From contig DATBDZ010000447.1 of NCBI GenBank assembly GCA_036276235.1, positions 1 through 22,937 of the forward strand: DNA of 22,937 nucleotides, read 5' to 3'. This DNA is from JANWHF01 sp036276235. Its GTDB lineage: Bacteria; Planctomycetota; Phycisphaerae; Tepidisphaerales; Tepidisphaeraceae. The notes under the pieces are model-generated. The model did no database searches, was not told where the DNA came from, and was given only the letters and a program-made list of their open reading frames with translations. Shown here piece after piece: positions 21,659 to 22,937 of this stretch; the stretch's first letter is position 1, and each line of letters begins with the position of its first letter. Position numbers and translations under genes: made by a program.

Positions 21659-21901
21659 ATGTCCGATCCACGCGATTACCGGCTCGATCTTTCCTCTAAT
21701 GTTTCAGTTGAATCGCCCCCGGCCTCCGCGGCAGGCCGGCCGTTCCTCAGCGTTCACTTCACTTGCTGCGGCGTCTACCAGCGCATCTACCGCGCCCCCG
21801 ACGCCACCCACTACGCCGGCCGCTGCCCGCGTTGCGCAAAGGCCGTGAGATTCGCCGTCGGCTCGGGCGGAACGGATTGCAGGTTTTTTACCGTGAGCTG
21901 A
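21659..21901 (+). CDS. Small zinc-ribbon protein of planctomycete type
   Basis: The 80-residue protein has a disordered N-terminus (1-28) and a compact Cys-rich domain: FTCCGVYQRIYR (Cys36, Cys37) and GRCPRCAKAVRFAVGSGGTDCRFF (Cys56, Cys59), consistent with one zinc site. The FTCCGVYxRIYR ... GxCPRCxxxVRFxVGxGGT pattern is one I associate with small conserved planctomycete proteins of unknown function. ATG 21659 is preceded by GGAG at five bases; GTG 21653 is an in-frame alternative. It converges on the TPR/glycosyltransferase gene. Confidence 0.75.
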   Translation: MSDPRDYRLDLSSNVSVESPPASAAGRPFLSVHFTCCGVYQRIYRAPDATHYAGRCPRCAKAVRFAVGSGGTDCRFFTVS

Positions 21902-21942
21902 GGCGCCAGAGCTGGAGCAAAGAAGCAGCACCGCCCTTGCTT

Positions 21943-22937
21943 TCAAGTTCTCTCAAGTAGTGCGTCTAGAACCTGCTCGATGGGTGTCTGCCAATCGCCG
22001 GGCTTTGGCTGGCGGAATAGTCGCATCGTTGGATACCACGGCGAATCCGTTCGATCCAACATCCACTTCCAATCGGCCGGTTCGCAAAGCAGCACCCAGC
22101 AAGCCTTGCCGATTGCCCCCGCAAGATGGGCGACGGACGTATCGACCGCGATGACCAGATCCAGGTTTGCCGCCAGCGCCGCGGTATCCGCCATATCGTG
22201 GAGCTCCTCTGTCCAGTCAAGCAAATCAATACCGGCCGGTGCATCCTTTGCGGGTGGACCCTTCTGGAGGCTTACAAATCTAACTCCATGATTGGCCGCC
22301 GTTGCGAGACGCGCAAACGCGCCGGGCGGCGGCGAGCGCGACCATCCTTCCTTGATCGTCTTGCTCGCCGACCAGACCAGCCCGACGGTAAGGCGGCCAC
22401 GATGCGGAGCCAACCGCTGTCGCCAGTGTTCTGCGAGTGATGGATCAGGGGTGAGGTATGGGATGGCGGCAGGAATCGTTTCCAATCGTGTGCCAAATGC
22501 CCGAGGACAACTCATGACCGGGCAAAGAACGTCAAAGGAAGGTACTGGCCCGCCTTCGACGCGCAATTCTTCGATTCCCGGCATGCGCTGAAGTAGACGA
22601 TAAAGTTCGGGTTGGCTGAGCATGACGACCCGTCCGCCGGCCGCGATCAGGTTTGGCACGTAGCGAACGTACTGGATCGTGTCTCCCAATCCATTTTCCG
22701 CATGCAGAAGGACTCGTCGTCCCTTCAAAGGCGAGCCATCCCATCGAAGATGCCTCCATTTCGGAGCGAGCAATCCATCGGAGAATGCCAGGCGCTCTTC
22801 GAATAATTCAAAGCCTTCTTTCCACCGATTAAGGACAAGCATGAGCATGCCCAGGTTGCGACGGATGCCCGGCCAGCTTGGAGCGAGCGACAGAGCTTTT
22901 CGATACGATGCTTCCGCGTCATCAAACCGGCGCTGCG
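21943..22937 (-). CDS. TPR protein with GT9-like glycosyltransferase domain (N-terminus outside the window)
   Basis: The frame is open to the window edge, so the true start lies beyond 22937. The visible N-terminal part is a tetratricopeptide repeat (RFDDAEASYRKALSLAPSWP, then NLGMLMLVLNRWKEGFELFEERLAF). The rest is a glycosyltransferase-9-like domain common behind TPRs: WDGSPLKGRRVLLHAENGLGD, FDVLCPVMSCPRAFGT, VGLVWSASKTIKEGW, FVSLQKGP, and LDLVIAVDTSVAHLAGAIGKACWVLL, the last matching the donor-binding DTSVAHLAGA of the family. It probably acts on protein or glycan in the cytoplasm; the substrate is unknown. An internal Met at 22848 is not the real start because the TPR continues upstream. 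Confidence 0.88.
   Translation of the reverse strand, partial: QRRFDDAEASYRKALSLAPSWPGIRRNLGMLMLVLNRWKEGFELFEERLAFSDGLLAPKWRHLRWDGSPLKGRRVLLHAENGLGDTIQYVRYVPNLIAAGGRVVMLSQPELYRLLQRMPGIEELRVEGGPVPSFDVLCPVMSCPRAFGTRLETIPAAIPYLTPDPSLAEHWRQRLAPHRGRLTVGLVWSASKTIKEGWSRSPPPGAFARLATAANHGVRFVSLQKGPPAKDAPAGIDLLDWTEELHDMADTAALAANLDLVIAVDTSVAHLAGAIGKACWVLLCEPADWKWMLDRTDSPWYPTMRLFRQPKPGDWQTPIEQVLDALLERT

Overview
The window is a GC-rich bacterial chromosome segment, most likely from the Planctomycetota and probably class Phycisphaerae (Tepidisphaera/Humisphaera-like). Three things suggest this: a LEPR-XLL-type N-terminus (LESRQLLSA) on a PKD-repeat protein, a PEP-CTERM protein, and two zinc-ribbon proteins of types I associate with planctomycetes (CxECGYDLRASPxRCPECG and FTCCGVYxRIYR...GRCPRC). 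The taxonomic call is inference; no rRNA or tRNA gene was recognised.

Layout. 1-1977: the end of a cell-wall cluster (tail of an upstream gene, murB, ddl). 1978-3065: a small operon of a winged-helix regulator and two small three-helix membrane proteins of the DUF5985 type. 3140-3808 (minus): a PEP-CTERM surface protein. 4111-5220: a radical SAM/SPASM protein. 5221-6963 (minus): a LEPR-XLL/PKD-repeat protein whose stop codon abuts that of the radical SAM gene. 6964-7598: a gap without a convincing gene. 7599-10160 (minus): an exported glutaminase-A-like protein. 10330-12225 (minus): a ClC chloride channel/transporter with CBS domains. 12660-14233: a zinc-ribbon membrane protein overlapping mnmA. 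14394-17193: a family 9 glycosyltransferase, a TIM-barrel sugar isomerase/epimerase and a stand-alone response regulator. 17463-21480: a two-domain M16 zinc protease, an orphan gene and a cyclodeaminase/cyclohydrolase (FTCD_C) gene. 21659-21901: a small zinc-ribbon protein. 21943-22937 (minus): the C-terminal part of a TPR/glycosyltransferase protein.

The most unusual feature lies between the genes. At least eight intergenic gaps carry long inverted repeats with arms of about 22-130 nt, most of them built from short reiterated words (CATTTTT, GACAAAT, GGATGGA, CCGAAAT, CTCCCC and others). They sit close to stop or start codons, and one contains the mnmA stop codon. Two of them (10198-10300 and 17307-17432) are diverged copies of one family whose differences are mirrored in both arms, so arm pairing is maintained. 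One locus (12330-12595) is three word-palindromes nested inside each other. Three promoter-like sites share TTCCCA-17 nt-TATAAT-like spacing, and one lies so close to its gene that the mRNA would be leaderless or nearly so.

Most genes are housekeeping or envelope related and do not form one pathway. The candidate for an undescribed system is the set of word-repeat hairpins. The regulator plus paired DUF5985 operon is a second, smaller candidate.
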